Source: Tricholoma matsutake (Eukaryota > Basidiomycota > Agaricomycetes > Agaricales > Tricholomataceae). From it: a stretch of DNA of 64,000 nt. A program made the position numbers and the translations under genes. The notes under the pieces are model-generated. The model was given only the letters and a program-made list of their open reading frames with translations. It made no database searches and was not told the DNA's origin. The stretch covers positions 7,688,001-7,752,000 of the forward strand of contig AP026544.2 of the NCBI GenBank assembly GCA_026075535.2. The letters run 5' to 3'. This document shows, piece by piece, positions 1 through 12,150 of the stretch (positions are counted from its first letter, which is position 1; the number at the start of each line of letters is the position of its first letter).

Positions 1-662
1 GAGAAGTGGCTTGACCATCTGCGGAGTTGTACCGGGTGAACGCAATAAAATATCGAACAGTAGTGTACACCGCCCATACACCTAGAATTATGTCAGCATT
101 CTATGAGCGACAGAAATTTGATTGCGGTTCAGTCAAAGGCTATTCTGACAGACGACTCTTGAGCGCAGTGCGTCAATTCACGAAGCTCGGTGAAAGAAGA
201 GACTACGTCGCAGTAGAGATTCGACCATTCGGGATTCAGAAGACAGTCCTCTTAGACGTCCAACTGGATTTGGAATTATCGTCTCTGTTTGCAATCTTAC
301 TCACCTAACAAAATTTCCAGCGATCCCTTGATAAGCTTTAGCCAATTGTAACGGCGCCTCACATGCCAATTCCACAAACTTGTCTTCTGCTGGGGGAGTG
401 ATGGGCCACCATCAACCGAAAAAGCTGCAGGGCGTCGCGTATCTACAAACGCTGGCTGCTGCGACGGCATGTCACGATATCCCGCAGATTCTGACGTCTC
501 AGCATGTAGCAGTGGTTCCGTCGGGTATGAGTACTCGGAAATGCCCGTGTACAATGTAACGCCGGAAAGTGTGGATATGTTACGGTCATGAGGTGACGAC
601 GTCGGTCCGTAAGAATTCGGGGGATCTGGAACGTGTGCGTTGTGGAGATACAGAGCAGCCAT
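1..662 (-). CDS. Partial gene of unknown function, runs off left edge
   Basis: A two-exon minus-strand reading frame starts at the ATG at 662-660. Exon 1 covers 662-305 and ends at a perfect donor (GTGAGTAAG, 304-296). A TAG acceptor at 88-82 leads into exon 2 (81-1), and the frame is kept across the junction. Exon 1 ends in a basic stretch (HVRRRYNWLKLIKG), and exon 2 begins GVWAVYTTVRYFIAFTRYN, an amphipathic aromatic run that may be the start of a membrane-associated segment. The first 80 residues are rich in Ser and Pro. I do not recognise the family. The good splice sites and kept frame argue for a real gene; the C-terminus lies outside the window. Confidence 0.5.
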
Positions 663-1845
663 CAAAGATGCTGTGCGTGGGTGTCATGTATTTTTAAGTT
701 GATGATTACAGTCTCGGTCGGGCACGATGCCACAATGAGAGTTGTTGTAGCTTTACTTCCTTGCCTTGCGCGGTAACAGGCAAATAGTGTGGACAGCAGA
801 AGGATAGGGGGTGAAACAAATGGAGATTTGCGCTTCGCAGATCGACGGCTGTCAAGGAAGGCGTTGGTGTGCCTGTAGCCAGAATTCGAACTTGCTAATG
901 TTTGCCATCAGCCTCGTCAAATAACGCGTCGACAAGACCAAATACTTCTCTCGAGTTAACGGGAGTTAACCTGAGTCCCTATCAATCCCTCGATCGATAT
1001 ATTGACGTTGACTAGTGACATTGGCCTGTCATGGCAATGAGTATTAATAAGTCTACACACTCTGAGCTACACTGTCTATTGATACAGAGCAGTCGGCAAA
1101 AAGGTCCTTAGTCAGGGGTACTGGGCTTGTCTTGCGCCATTGACAGGTTTACCCCAGTTTCAGTCGCAGGACGTCATGTGTTCCCCATGGCAACACCAGA
1201 ATTAATACTGGCGCTGTCCACGAATATTGATCAAGCCCAAGGTACATCGATGTCTCTGCGATGCATCGGAAATCCATAACATGCTTGTACTTCTCACTCC
1301 GCAGCCCACATTTCAATAAATATATCCAATGATATTTGTAAGTATGTCATTTGTATGTCATGTGTTACTACATGACGTAGAGTACACTAGTCAAGTGCCT
1401 TTGATCGTTTGTTTTATATAGCCCTACTCCTCTTTCACGCACGAGTGGCACGGCCATGACCCCATACTATCACAGGGGGTGTTTATGGATTTTGATTGAT
1501 AAGCCTATAGAATGGGACCTAATCCACATCTTGACATGATCGTAGTACAAAAACCATTTTGTAACGATGTAATCAAAAAAAATCTGCACTCTTGGAAGTG
1601 GTTGAAACGTTGTCCGCGCGATTTTAGCAAAACGGTCGATTCTGCTTACATTGGCAAATTGTCACACGGCATCTTGAAACCCAGCCCGGCATTCTATTAT
1701 TAAGTAGGCGCACAATTCCTGCATGTTGAAGAATTGTTTGCCACGACGAGTGCCATAAGATCAGTAAGCAGAAGTGAGTATATACAGGTATAACAGGATT
1801 AGCTCAAAATGATGTGAATAGGTACAGTAAGAAACCAAGGAACTA
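663..1845. other. No gene seen
   Basis: About 1.2 kb with only short open frames lacking fungal splice context or recognisable motifs. It contains AT-rich stretches around 1310-1400 and nothing repeated elsewhere in the window that I could see. It probably includes the promoter of the leftmost minus-strand gene. Confidence 0.4.
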
Positions 1846-2598
1846 TCATTGAAGATGTTGACGTGCTGCGAAGTACAACTGGATGCCAGGGTATAGCTGT
1901 GAATTACGAGAGTTTAGATCACTAGTCATGGAAGAAAGTGGGGAACCATGAAGAGCTGTGGCGAAAGATTTGTGAATCGGACGCCGTGGGGTCAATGGAA
2001 CTCTGGGTACATGGTTTTCAGAGTCGTCAAGAGGTCGTGAAGATGAGCCTTGTACAAAGAGAGGACGAGGACGAATGAGAGCTGAACGTCGCGGTGATGG
2101 GCTATTCCATATACTAGCAGGATATGATCGGAAGCGATGAGAGGTTGAAGATGAGAGCGGTCGCGACAACGGGGATGGGATCGATTCCAAGATGCGTGAG
2201 TTGCTGGCAGGGGAATCTGGTGAAAGAGATTTGCGAGGGCTCTGTAAACGCGATGCCTATGGGGTTCGTAACAAATGTTGAGCAGCGGTGGTGGTCGACG
2301 TCGTGAATGGTGGGACTACAGTGGCAGCCGCGCGGGGAATATGAGTAGAGGCCTTGGTAGCAGCTGTCAAGATCATCTGCTGGTTGTAGGATGCCTGTGG
2401 CGTGTCATGGATTCCGAGGTAACGATTCCGCAGAGTCGAAGCATTGATTTCGAACTGATTTGCTGTGTTAACGTAGTTGATTTTCATGTCGAGAGGAAGT
2501 TGTCGAAGAAAGGCGACAGCTGCAGCAACTCTTGCTTGATACAAGTTTGTGGTTATTTTTCGAAACCGCAGCGCCTTTGTCCTGCGAAGGGGGGCCAT
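1846..2598 (-). pseudogene. Remnant of pogo-type transposase N-terminus
   Basis: The frame 2598-2257 (-) begins with an ATG and reads MAPLRRTKALRFRK, then AVAFLRQLP and INASTLRNRYLGIH. This matches the helix-turn-helix (psq-type) start of fungal Tc1/pogo DDE transposases, as remembered from the family. After about 75 residues the similarity stops. The sequence turns into a Ser/Pro/Arg-rich frame (2190-1846, same strand) with no DDE catalytic region. It could be a broken transposon copy or a host ORF that captured the HTH. There is no sign of terminal repeats close by. Confidence 0.45.
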
Positions 2599-3761
2599 CC
2601 TGACTGCGAACTATCAGAATGGCCCTGCAAAGCTTTCACCTGCAAATTTTCCACTGCGACCGCCACCAAGCGGAGTCCAAAACAAGCGAAATCTCAATGT
2701 CACGCATCAGTGGTTAGGAAAATGAGTATCTGGAGCAATTAACAGCTTTTGCTTCGTTTGCAGTCAATCAGAGTGGTTCACTTGGTTTCAGGAGTAGTAG
2801 CATAGGCCCTCAGAAAGAGCAGAGACTCAGATGTATGTTTTGCGCTCTCGATCTTCTGATTTCTGATCTCATGATTCTGATGTAAACAAATCTTTTCATC
2901 TGTAAAATTATTGACAGTCATGTAAAGGATATCCATTAGAGTATACCTTCTGGGCCCTATAGCTGTGTGTTGTTTATGGAATGTGTGAGAGCCTTATCAG
3001 TTGTAAATCTCGAAATCCATAAACACCAATACCCCGATCATCAGTACCTTAAGTGATAGTAGGGCCTGGCGTGTCTACTCTGCATGCCTGCTGGGAAAGT
3101 TGCTCATGCTCCACATGCCCGACGCTATGCTGGAATCAAAATCGACCATCCTTCTGTGTATGATTCCGGAAATCTGGCCCTAATAAAATCGTACGAAATA
3201 CCTTGATTCTCCTTCTAGTGTAGTCTTCCTTAACTGGGGCTTCCCTGGTTTCATATTAGAAATTACTTCCTCTATAGTTCATCCTCGATCACAACGGGGC
3301 GAAGAGTTCGCATCTGTGCGTATATTGAATCACGTAGGACAGCTCGACTTCATGAGACGAAATTTAAAGCGCCCATATGAAGTTGGACGCCCGCTGTCAA
3401 CTACAGTGCAATCTCAACGGCATCTAAGCCGATAAGACCAGTGAATACCAAACTGATGAGAGCAAACCTCCCATAGCCACATATAAGTATTATTCCTGAG
3501 AGATTGAAGTCAACCTTGTCGTCAAGTGACTTGATAACGCCGGATTGGTCTTCTGCAGCTATATAAGAAAGCGCCGCAGGCACATGTAACGTACGTCTCT
3601 GCAATTTTGATATGCCAATAGTGTGCAGCGGGATGCCCGCTGTCGCTCAAACTTCACTCAGGTTAATCTCAGGAACCAGCAGCGACCGGCCCGTGATAGG
3701 AGGCTTAGCTTGCTCCTGTGTCATGCGTTGGGTACCAGAGCATGATGGACAAGAAACTTAG
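2599..3761. other. No gene seen
   Basis: Only short, motif-free open frames on both strands. An AT-rich patch lies around 2870-2950. Part of it may be the 3' untranslated region of the minus-strand gene that ends at 3762. Confidence 0.35.
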
Positions 3762-4602
3762 CTAGCTTACATTCTTCTTTTTCTTCTTCCGCTTGGCCCC
3801 TTCTCCATCCCGATGGTCGTTGGCTAGACGTTTTTTGCTAGGGGTGCCTTTAGCGGTATCGCTAGAGTTTAAAGCTTCCTTATAAGGTTTGGTTTCTGCC
3901 GGATCATCAATGCCAGACGGCTTAAGGAACACGCTGGGTGTAGATTTCGCAGTGGAGACGTGGACTATCGGTTTCGGGGGATGTAGATCGGTGCCAACCC
4001 CAGTGTTATCGTAGATGACTTGCTTGGCTGTCTTTGCTTTCAAGGGAAAGCCGCTGAGAAGTTTGCCAGACGAATCTGATATGGATATAGGTCGAGGGTG
4101 AATCCTAGGTTTCTTTGACCCTGTTTCGTGTAATGTTTTTCCTTCCTTTGCGCTGGTGATCGGTTCAGGCTCCATGTTCTACGCAAGACTCTAAAACAGG
4201 AAATGAAAACTTGGTTGACGGCTTACATTTTGAATGACTTCCTGTCCCTTCTTGTCAAACGTGCGTCGGCCCTTTGGTCGGTGAGGTATAGTAGAACTTT
4301 CCGGCTGTGCGGCCGACGTATCTGTTAATGAAGGGAAAAGAAACGGTAGATAGGACGTTTCATGAACGACAGATTGACTATCGTTGGTGCATTAAACCAT
4401 GTCGCATATCACTGAACGATTCCACGCACGGAGAGTCAGAAATCAACCCCCATGCATCTCTAACTTCTTGGGGGACCTCCCACTCCCCATCGTCCTTCAC
4501 AACTGCTCTCTCGAACTCAGCTTCTTTCAGCTGCTTGGCGCGTTGGGCATTTTGCATGAACCGCAGACCCAAAGTGCCTGTACTGATAGTTTTACTCGAC
4601 AT
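3762..4602 (-). CDS. MPP6-like protein (M-phase phosphoprotein 6 family, probable)
   Basis: Three exons give one frame of about 238 codons: 4602-4398, 4321-4227 and 4178-3762. Donors are GTTTAATG and GTAAGC, acceptors AACAG and CGTAG, and all junctions keep frame. The N-terminus carries TLGLRFMQNAQRAKQ, like the conserved MKFMQR-type start of Mpp6/MPHOSPH6, the small nuclear RNA-exosome cofactor that helps Mtr4 feed RNA to the exosome. A basic RPKGRRTFDKKGQE patch sits in exon 2. The C-terminus ends in a lysine-rich nuclear-type tail (KRKKKKKN). The gene is clear; the family call rests on short motifs. The last codons (AATGTAAGCTAG) include a possible donor, so a further exon is not excluded. 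Confidence 0.6.
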
Positions 4603-6664
4603 GGATGGCGTTCAAGATGTGATGCCCAAAATTTCTCACACTAGTCTATAGTTTGCCCGAAACTTTCGGCATTTCAAGAGCACAAACTCTTCTGCTCATT
4701 ATGAGGAATATAACGGTAATACTGCAGGATAAGAACGTTTACCAGTTAAAGTGGAGGTGAGCACGGGCTGCACGGCACAGTGCGATATTTGTTCATGTTT
4801 GAGACCAAAAATTGTAAAATTATAAATTTAAATATATATTTTTGGCAACCTGGCAAGCCTGTCATCAGGCTCAGTTCGAAATCTCTTACTTGCACTAAAT
4901 ATTTTCTTTTGGCATTACTTGTTCTCTGATCTATCCGACTTTCCCAATGTGGAAACCTATTTTTGGACAGCGATACACATCGAGCTGCCGTTGCGCAATT
5001 GTCAACTTGAATGGTATAGCATCACTTTCTCGCGCGCACTCTGGTGAACCTTTGGACTGCCCCTAGGCGGGTGCTACGTTCCTGTGAAGGACGTTGTCTG
5101 CGAGGGACGAGCACGTGAACGTAATGCGCTAACGGTTACTAGTAAAGTTACTACCTGCCGTTCCTCGTCACCTTTACTCGCCATCACAAAAATCCATGCG
5201 GTTTATGTGGCCGAGTTACGTTTCGTGGGTTCGCGTTCAGATGAAAACCTTGAACCGCGTGCACCCCTTCCCGAGCTTCAAACTATAATTCGGCATTTCG
5301 CCTGGCGTCACTTGATACTCTAACATAAAGTGAAGTTACTCACGACCAAGAAAAACCACTCTTTGGGATGTCCGCCACGCCCTGATTTCTTTTCTTCTTC
5401 ATCTCCTTACATCACACCGTCGAAAATTCGTCCTCCAATTATTATTAAGATTATCTCATTTCGGTCCTTCAATTCATTGGTACCTCGCTCCTGCAGGCTC
5501 TCGAGAAATGGACCGAAGAGGATGGGTCATCCGCACGCATCGACACGAAAAATCTCTCATGCGATCAGTGAGTGGGTCATGCCGTCTCATCCATAATCTT
5601 CAAACTCAAACTCAACCCTGAATCACAGATTTAGGTATGTGACCACCACTCCCCATCATTAAACGACTTGATATATCAGAAATCTGATTAATGTGCGTCG
5701 CCAGCTTCATGTGAGAATTCCGTTCCGGCACCGCGACATTCACGAGCCCGGGCGAGGCTTAGCAACAATAGCTTGTAAAGTAGCTGGGCTGGATCGCTTT
5801 CATACGCTTCGCGTTTATGAAAATAAGTACTAAGCACATTCTGACTAATACTGCGCTGCGGCCGGCTACGATATCTGGTTAACCGCCGACGCACTGATCC
5901 TACGCTCAAGTTTAAAATCTATCATAGCATATAGGAAAAAGATATCCTCCACTGTTTTCCTGAAGTTCATATTCATCATCAAGCCCGTCAGCATCAACCT
6001 CGCATGCTGAAGAAGCCAATCCTCAAACTCAGATCACTTTCTGTGGGTTTTCTAAGTAGTCTTCTCCGCGAAGTACCCTAGTGCACCGGGTGGTTCAGTG
6101 AGTGCAGATGCGGTGTTGGAGTATCGCTGAAGGAAAGTCGTATAGATACATGGGCATTGAAAACGTTCGGAAATTACCTGATGGTGAAAGGATTGGGAAT
6201 ATCACCTGAACACCCTGTCGCGAGATGCCTCGTTAGATGCAAAGCGGGGGTCTCAATCAGCGCTGTACGTTCTTTTGGATTTCATTCCCAAAAAACACAC
6301 CAGGTTTGTCTGCCGTGATTGGGAAATGCAACAAGATGGCGTGGCCGGGAACAACGCATGATGTATGCCTCACCGCGTTTAATCTATTTCCCCAATTTTC
6401 ATTACAGGAGGGCGAATTCAACTCATACGACACATCCTCGTGCAGTGTGGAAAAAGCACTTTCCCCTAACTGAACAAATGCGCTGTCGTTTTCGGCAATG
6501 CATTAACCCTCAAAAACCGAATGATAATATTGCTTATCCGAATGCCTGTTTGACTACGGCGATGATTTTCATCTCCACAAATCGACGCAATGTCAACACA
6601 ATGTGAACCTTTACTTCACTGTCCTTTTTCACGCTGATTGCTTATTTCACAGTTATCATAACAA
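4603..6664. other. No gene seen
   Basis: Short frames only. An AT-rich block at 4815-4850 could belong to the promoter of the MPP6-like gene. I found no splice-supported coding frame and no repeat shared with other parts of the window. Confidence 0.35.
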
Positions 6665-6751
6665 GCCGTCGTAGTACAATGGTAGTACGCCGCTTTCCTA
6701 CGTGTTATGTAGCTAAGGCGGAGGCTGTGGGTTCGAGTCCCATCGTCGGTA
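6665..6751 (+). tRNA. tRNA-Arg (anticodon CCT) with 15-nt intron
   Basis: The cloverleaf can be folded by hand. The acceptor strands are GCCGTCG (6665-6671) and CGTCGGT with discriminator A at 6751. The D stem is GTAC/GTAC around a short GG-containing loop. The anticodon stem is CCGCT/GGCGG, and the T arm is GTGGG-TTCGAGT-CCCAT. The anticodon loop reads TTCCTA plus a 15-nt intron (6701-6715, one base after the anticodon as usual) plus A, so the anticodon is CCT at 6697-6699. One oddity is that position 5:68 of the acceptor stem is a T-T mismatch, where A would pair. It may be slightly damaged but could still work. Confidence 0.8.
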
Positions 6752-7022
6752 GAGGTTAAATTTTTAAATTATGGCTCGAGTAAATCGACGGTCGCACACG
6801 AGTACTGCGCATCGTAATGTTCATTTTGTAGCGTCGCTTACTATCTGATGGCACTGCAATTCTTGACCGTACGAAGTGACGCAAGCAGGCGGAACGGCGC
6901 GCATACCTGATTTTCGACTATAAGTATGCCAGCTGCACCAAACGGATCCGGATCTACAGCATGAGTCAATTTATACGGCGCATTTTCGACTCTTAGTGTA
7001 CGTTCTTACGTAACGTGTTTAA

Positions 7023-7051
7023 GGTTGTGGGTTCGAGTCCCATCGTCGGTA
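7023..7051 (+). pseudogene. 3' half of the same tRNA, truncated copy
   Basis: Twenty-nine bases repeat the T arm and acceptor end of the tRNA-Arg at 6723-6751 with a single change. The sequence upstream (6960-7020) does not form a D arm or anticodon arm. It looks like a partial duplication about 300 bp downstream of the gene, or a tRNA-end-derived insertion scar. Confidence 0.7.
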
Positions 7052-10000
7052 CGCGGTTACTTATTTTGAATTTCTAGGTTTCACAATGCCTCTGCGCATC
7101 CTCTTCTGCAGATGCGTGATTCAAGCCTATAATGCCATAACTATGGGATGAACATGTATATATATTTATACCTAGACTATCCGAAAACTACCTGAAACCA
7201 ATTGGGCTCCCATTTCAGTTATTCTTTCGATGTGGCGGCACAGCAAACTGCACAGATAACGCACGGTGTTTGCACTCCTTCATGGCTGTGTCTTGACTCT
7301 TCGTATCGGCGGCCTCGAGCATACACGTGTTGCGCAGCATCTCATGTGAGAAGGCTAATGAAAAACGAGGATCATGCGCAGCCTTCCTCAGTACGACATC
7401 ACATTGTTGCGATAAATGCACGAACTTCTGGTCGGGAGAAAGTAGCGTTCGTCGGAACCACAAAACGTTTGGACCTGACGGAACGGCAAATGCACCCATT
7501 GCGCCCGATTCCATGGATACAACATTCATTTCGCCAAAGTAGTTTCATTAACCAATTGTGGTGCTGAAAGATTTATGAGTCTTACGGCATATGGAATGTA
7601 ATAGGTGAAACTTCCATCCTACGCCGTACGGCTAGGCTTTAAATTTGCACCCCCTAGCGGCACAATGGCAGCCATGTCAGAATATCAGTGTTCTCCTTGC
7701 CCATAAATCAGGCAAAGCCGAAGCCAGATGGAGTCAATCACACCATGACAGACTCCATGGAATATGATTTTCAGGCCCACTGGGATATTCGGAACACGCA
7801 ATTCGGAATACATTGGAACTGTGTCAACCGTTCGCACCGGGTATGGCCCACGCGGATCAAATGACCACTGTTCGATATTCCACATTGCAAACGCAGGTGA
7901 ACCTGAAATGGAGAGGAAGCGATGATGGGAATTTGATGGAGAGGACAGTGGTAAAATCAATCCTGTGTTACCCATTAGCTGATTGGCAACACCCAAGGGT
8001 CGAGCAGATAGGTCGGTCAGAATCCCAGAACCAAAGAAACGAGTCATCTTAAATCCCAGTACCAAGTGTATTGTCCGACATAGCTGATCAAAGAACCCAT
8101 AATCCGATCCAGTCGCTTGGAATATCACACAGGAGTCTGTTCTCAGTTGCAGGCGGGCCATAAATAGCCGTCGCCCACAGCATGCACCGAATTGTTGGTA
8201 GCCATGTCGGTGAGAAAGATCGACACTGTAGTCCACTACGTTCCTCCTGGCAACCTGAAGTGAAAAGCTGACAAAGATTAATATCTTGGAGAAGTTCAGA
8301 GTTTACGATTGTTTTCCAAGCGCTCTCACCGGGAAATTACGCAGTGACTCAAGACCTCAAAATCGGGGGTACCTGGCATTTCCTATCTCGATGCAACTTC
8401 CATTGCGAAACACATGAAGCGTCTAATTCGGAAATGTCATGTGCAGGTATCCCCAGAATGACTATTCTCCCCTAAAGCCAGAATAGACCTTACGGCAGGA
8501 AGACAAAGAAAGACATACGCATACCACGCACGCCACACAGAGGAACCCGTATCGTAGGAAGATGATCAAAGGAAACTCTCGCCTTGGTCATATGGCGTTA
8601 GATTTCGCAACGATAGCGAGCTGACGGATACGATACGAAAGCCACGCGAATCTTTTGTTCCACATCAGAAAGTCATATCCGCGCAAGAAGGAATGTCTGA
8701 AAGGTCTATGTGATAAGAAGTTGTACGAGACAGGATGTCAATGATCCCGTAACAATTTATCTTATGAATGAATGAAATGACGACTCACTATACACTACAC
8801 AGCTCTTCAATGTTGGAGCACGCTAGGGAATATTAATCGCTCTTAGCTATACTGAATTTTTTTTTTTCGGATACCGGATAGACTTTATGAAGAGCCTCAC
8901 GGTTACTAGCGGTTACTCCGCACTATTCAGAGGCCGACCCTTTGAGAATCCTATTTCTGAAGGCAGTATAGTGCAACACATGGTCAGGCCACAACTTATC
9001 AGAGCTCCATCGCACATTTATAGGAAAAATCGGGAGATCCTGCAACGTGGCATCGCTGATCACCGTTGTCAATCGATGAAGACTTGGCTTTGAACAAACG
9101 TTCCACAGGCAATTAGGTACCCAAGAAGTCATAGCGCAAACGTTCTGCCGAGTTCTCCCGAGATACCAGGAGACAACTGTAAGCAAATAGTTGCAGTCCA
9201 ATGGAAGACTTCTGAGCACATCTCTGCACTCAGAAGGATTCGTGATACGCGACGAACCTGACCGCTTGAACTGTAAGTCGATGGGATGATAAGAACTAAA
9301 GAAAGATTACAGAAAAACTTCCCCGCAACCGCACGGGGGTTGGAAGATGGCGAGCACGGTCTATCTGTTGGAAAGAACAATAGTTATCACGGTGCCAAGT
9401 AAAATGCAAACCACCAAAATCTTACAGCCGAGGACGAGCATGTGGTATGTATTTTGCGGATGCTGCAGAACGAATAAATCATTTGAGCCTCGTAACGGTG
9501 GACGTTGTTATAATTTTCAACGAATTTCAATAACTCGATCGGACAGTTAAAAATAAACGGATCACGAGAACATCATCGAGAAGCACGGAAAAAACAGGAA
9601 CGAGAATGGAAACTAGTCCATAGCTCCATTTGATATTCGTATGTCAGAAACACTCGAATGAGTAGTTTCGAGGTCGAAATCGTCAGGAGGTGTATCGGAC
9701 CCTGTAATCCAAGATATCGATGAATTTACGACATATACACCAGAAGGCAGTTGGACATGCATATGTACAGCTGGTATTACACCAATGGAACTCACAGACT
9801 GAGCGACTCGACATTCGTCTGGCAGTAAATGATGTGGTGTAGCATGTTAGGATCTTTGTAAACTGTCGGAGATGCAGTTGAGATGCAGGAGCTGGTCTCG
9901 ATGCAACTGCAAGCGCAGCCGCAACTACGTATGTCGTGAGATCACAGAGATGGCGGCGTGAGATAGAGATCATAGAAACTTGTGAAATCGGATAAGTAAA

Positions 10001-11200
10001 CACGTCATTGTCAGGCCCTGGAAATATTCTAATTATACAACTACAAACTACTCGGGTGTTGTAATCCCCATTAGTTCTTACAACTTGAACAAAAACAACT
10101 TGAACAAAAACAACTGCCAGGTCTGACAGGATAGGTATAAATGAGTAACCTAGTAGCGATTGAGGTATCGAATTCTGCATCCGCGAGTCGATATATAGTT
10201 TCCAGAGAAACGAGCCAGTGAAAGCCATAGAGTCTACACATACGGATGTTCGACACTCTTACTACTGGCAGTGAGAAAGCCTCGGCTTTAAACAAGAATA
10301 AACAGGTATCTTTCGTTTCGATTGACATGGACAACCATGACTTCGACGTACAATTCCGATCCGCGTGTATTTCAGGTTGTCTGAGCCCGAAATTTCTAGA
10401 TTTAAAAATGCCAGATCACGTAGGGCGCGCCGGAATCGTGCTCAGGGACATCTAATCCCCACACTACGAAATTTTATCGATAATCTGACATGTTCCAGTC
10501 ACATTCTCGAAATCGGTATTTATGAAAGATGCGTGCCGGCATTTATGCTACGTGTCCTCTTGGAAGCGTTCCCTACCCGATATTGAACGACATTTGATGT
10601 CGGAGAAAAGTCACACGCACGCGTCATTACGCGTAGTGATGTCTCTTGAAAAGTATTATATGACCTGCGAACTCACGCAATTTTGGGTTGGCACTGATTC
10701 AAGTAACTGACGACGATCGGCCTTACAATACCGGGGACTCTGTTTCCGGAGCTTGTGAGATCTCGATTTCGATGGAAGCTGAATCCGCTTTGGTAGGCAT
10801 CTCTTTTTTGTTTCCAATGATAGATGAAAGACAGATTTTTTTAAATAAATCTAATGACGAAATTAGGTTATCTGGAGTGAATCCAAGGATGGCGATGTGG
10901 GATGAAAGCAGACACGGTACCTCGGCATCTGAGCGGTTTCTGTCCAAAAGGTAGAACCTTGAATGACGGTGCCCTGATTTAGATGATGAGCTTGAGCTAA
11001 TCGACAGTTTGGATCGGACAACGTGGGTTGACATACAACTACCCTGACCTGACACGGACATCATACTTGTGCGAACAGCCCAAGCGGACCGGAATATGAT
11101 AGATATATATATGGAGATGTGAAATCGTGACTCCTCCCCGCTCACTTTCAATTGAACCGGTTTCGATCTCTACACGATCAGTCATGGCCCTTCCCCGTTC
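7052..11200. other. No convincing gene; longest frame 7685-8236 (-)
   Basis: This stretch has several open frames of 60-180 codons but none with a recognised motif plus splice support. The longest (7685-8236, minus, 183 codons) has no domain I know. Frames around 8923-9219 (-) and 10688-10954 (+) might be relics of real exons, but I cannot support a call. A 15-bp sequence (AACTTGAACAAAAAC) is repeated in tandem at about 10080-10110. Confidence 0.35.
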
Positions 11201-11206
11201 CGTCTT

Positions 11207-11217
11207 TTATATAAATT
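11207..11217 (+). promoter_or_regulatory. TATA-like box
   Basis: TTATATAAATT lies about 40 bp before the ATG at 11255 in an otherwise mixed sequence. It is a plausible core promoter element for the Pro/Ser-rich gene. The spacing is short but seen in fungi. Confidence 0.4.
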
Positions 11218-11254
11218 ACCTTGCCTTCAAACGTTTACACACCCCGTCATTATC

Positions 11255-12150
11255 ATGTCACAGACTCCCTATCACCTACGTCCTGTATCCCCTTCACCTT
11301 CTCCTACTGCATCTACAACGTCCCCTAGCAGTCATAGTCCTCCTGCTAAACGTTCACCCTCTACCATCCTTCCATCTCCCCCTATGTCAAATTCTTCTGC
11401 TGCTAGAGCACGTCGGCCTTTATCTCCAAGCTCTCTACGGGGTTAGCTATCGTAAATCCTTACTTCACTTCAGGGCCTTACTCTTCTGCAGACCTTGATC
11501 TCAGTCATTCTCCTGATATGCCTTCTCGCAAATATGCAGCACCTCTTACCGGTCACGATCTCATGGCTATGTTTCCTCCTGCGCCACCCGACAACTTTCC
11601 AGAGCTGAGAGCGGGCCCCACTAGTGGTTACTTTCAACGACAGGAACGTGCATTTTTCGCACAGGCCGGCAAGGAAATCGTTCGGGTAAGGGTTGAGGTT
11701 GACCTCCAAAACGGGGTGGAGCAAGAAACCGTCTCTACAAAGTTACGTGCGGGTGTTCCCCGTCCATGGCCCCATGCTAGTCATTCACAGCCACCCTCTG
11801 CACCCCATCATTCTCCTGTCCAGTCTTCTTCGACGGCCCCTGCACTGTATCCACATTCATCAAATTCTAGGCCCGTTCATAGAGGTTCTGTACCTGTCAC
11901 GGCTGCACCTCTATTCCCGATGACCCATTCAACTACCTCTCAGCTTCCGCCTAATCTCCATCCGCCTGCGCAACAGCCAGGTATTGGGTTACGTACGCCT
12001 CCGCAAGAAGCCACTCCATCTGGAGCGCCAATTACCAAACCCGAACATCAAGCAGATGACTTCGATGATGAATCATGGAGGAGACCCATGCCTTATGCAG
12101 AACGCCGACGAGCAGGGAAACATACGAAACGTGTTATTGTCCGAACTTGA
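11255..12150 (+). CDS. Conserved-looking Pro/Ser-rich hypothetical protein
   Basis: The first exon (11255-11441) encodes a Ser/Pro-rich stretch. An intron follows, with donor GTTAGC at 11442. The acceptor at 11490-11491 gives a normal 50-bp intron and keeps frame; another in-frame acceptor at 11472-11473 would give only 32 bp. The second exon holds the two ordered-looking parts: GHDLMAMFPP with FFAQAGKEIVRVRVEVD (about residues 80-130), and the basic end WRRPMPYAERRRAGKHTKRV. Between them is low-complexity sequence. I recall similar proteins in mushrooms but no known function. The basic tail could bind nucleic acid or act as a nuclear signal. Confidence 0.7.

Noticed and set aside
7685..8236. 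183-codon open frame (-) as a gene
   Set aside because: No motif, no splice context, and codon content does not look like the neighbours; kept only as a remark.
10688..10954. Arrestin-like exon (TDDDRPYNTGDSVSGAC)
   Set aside because: Only a short suggestive stretch, no continuation with plausible splice sites.
11442..11473. 32-bp intron in the Pro/Ser-rich gene
   Set aside because: Too short for a fungal spliceosomal intron; the acceptor at 11491 gives 50 bp and also keeps frame.
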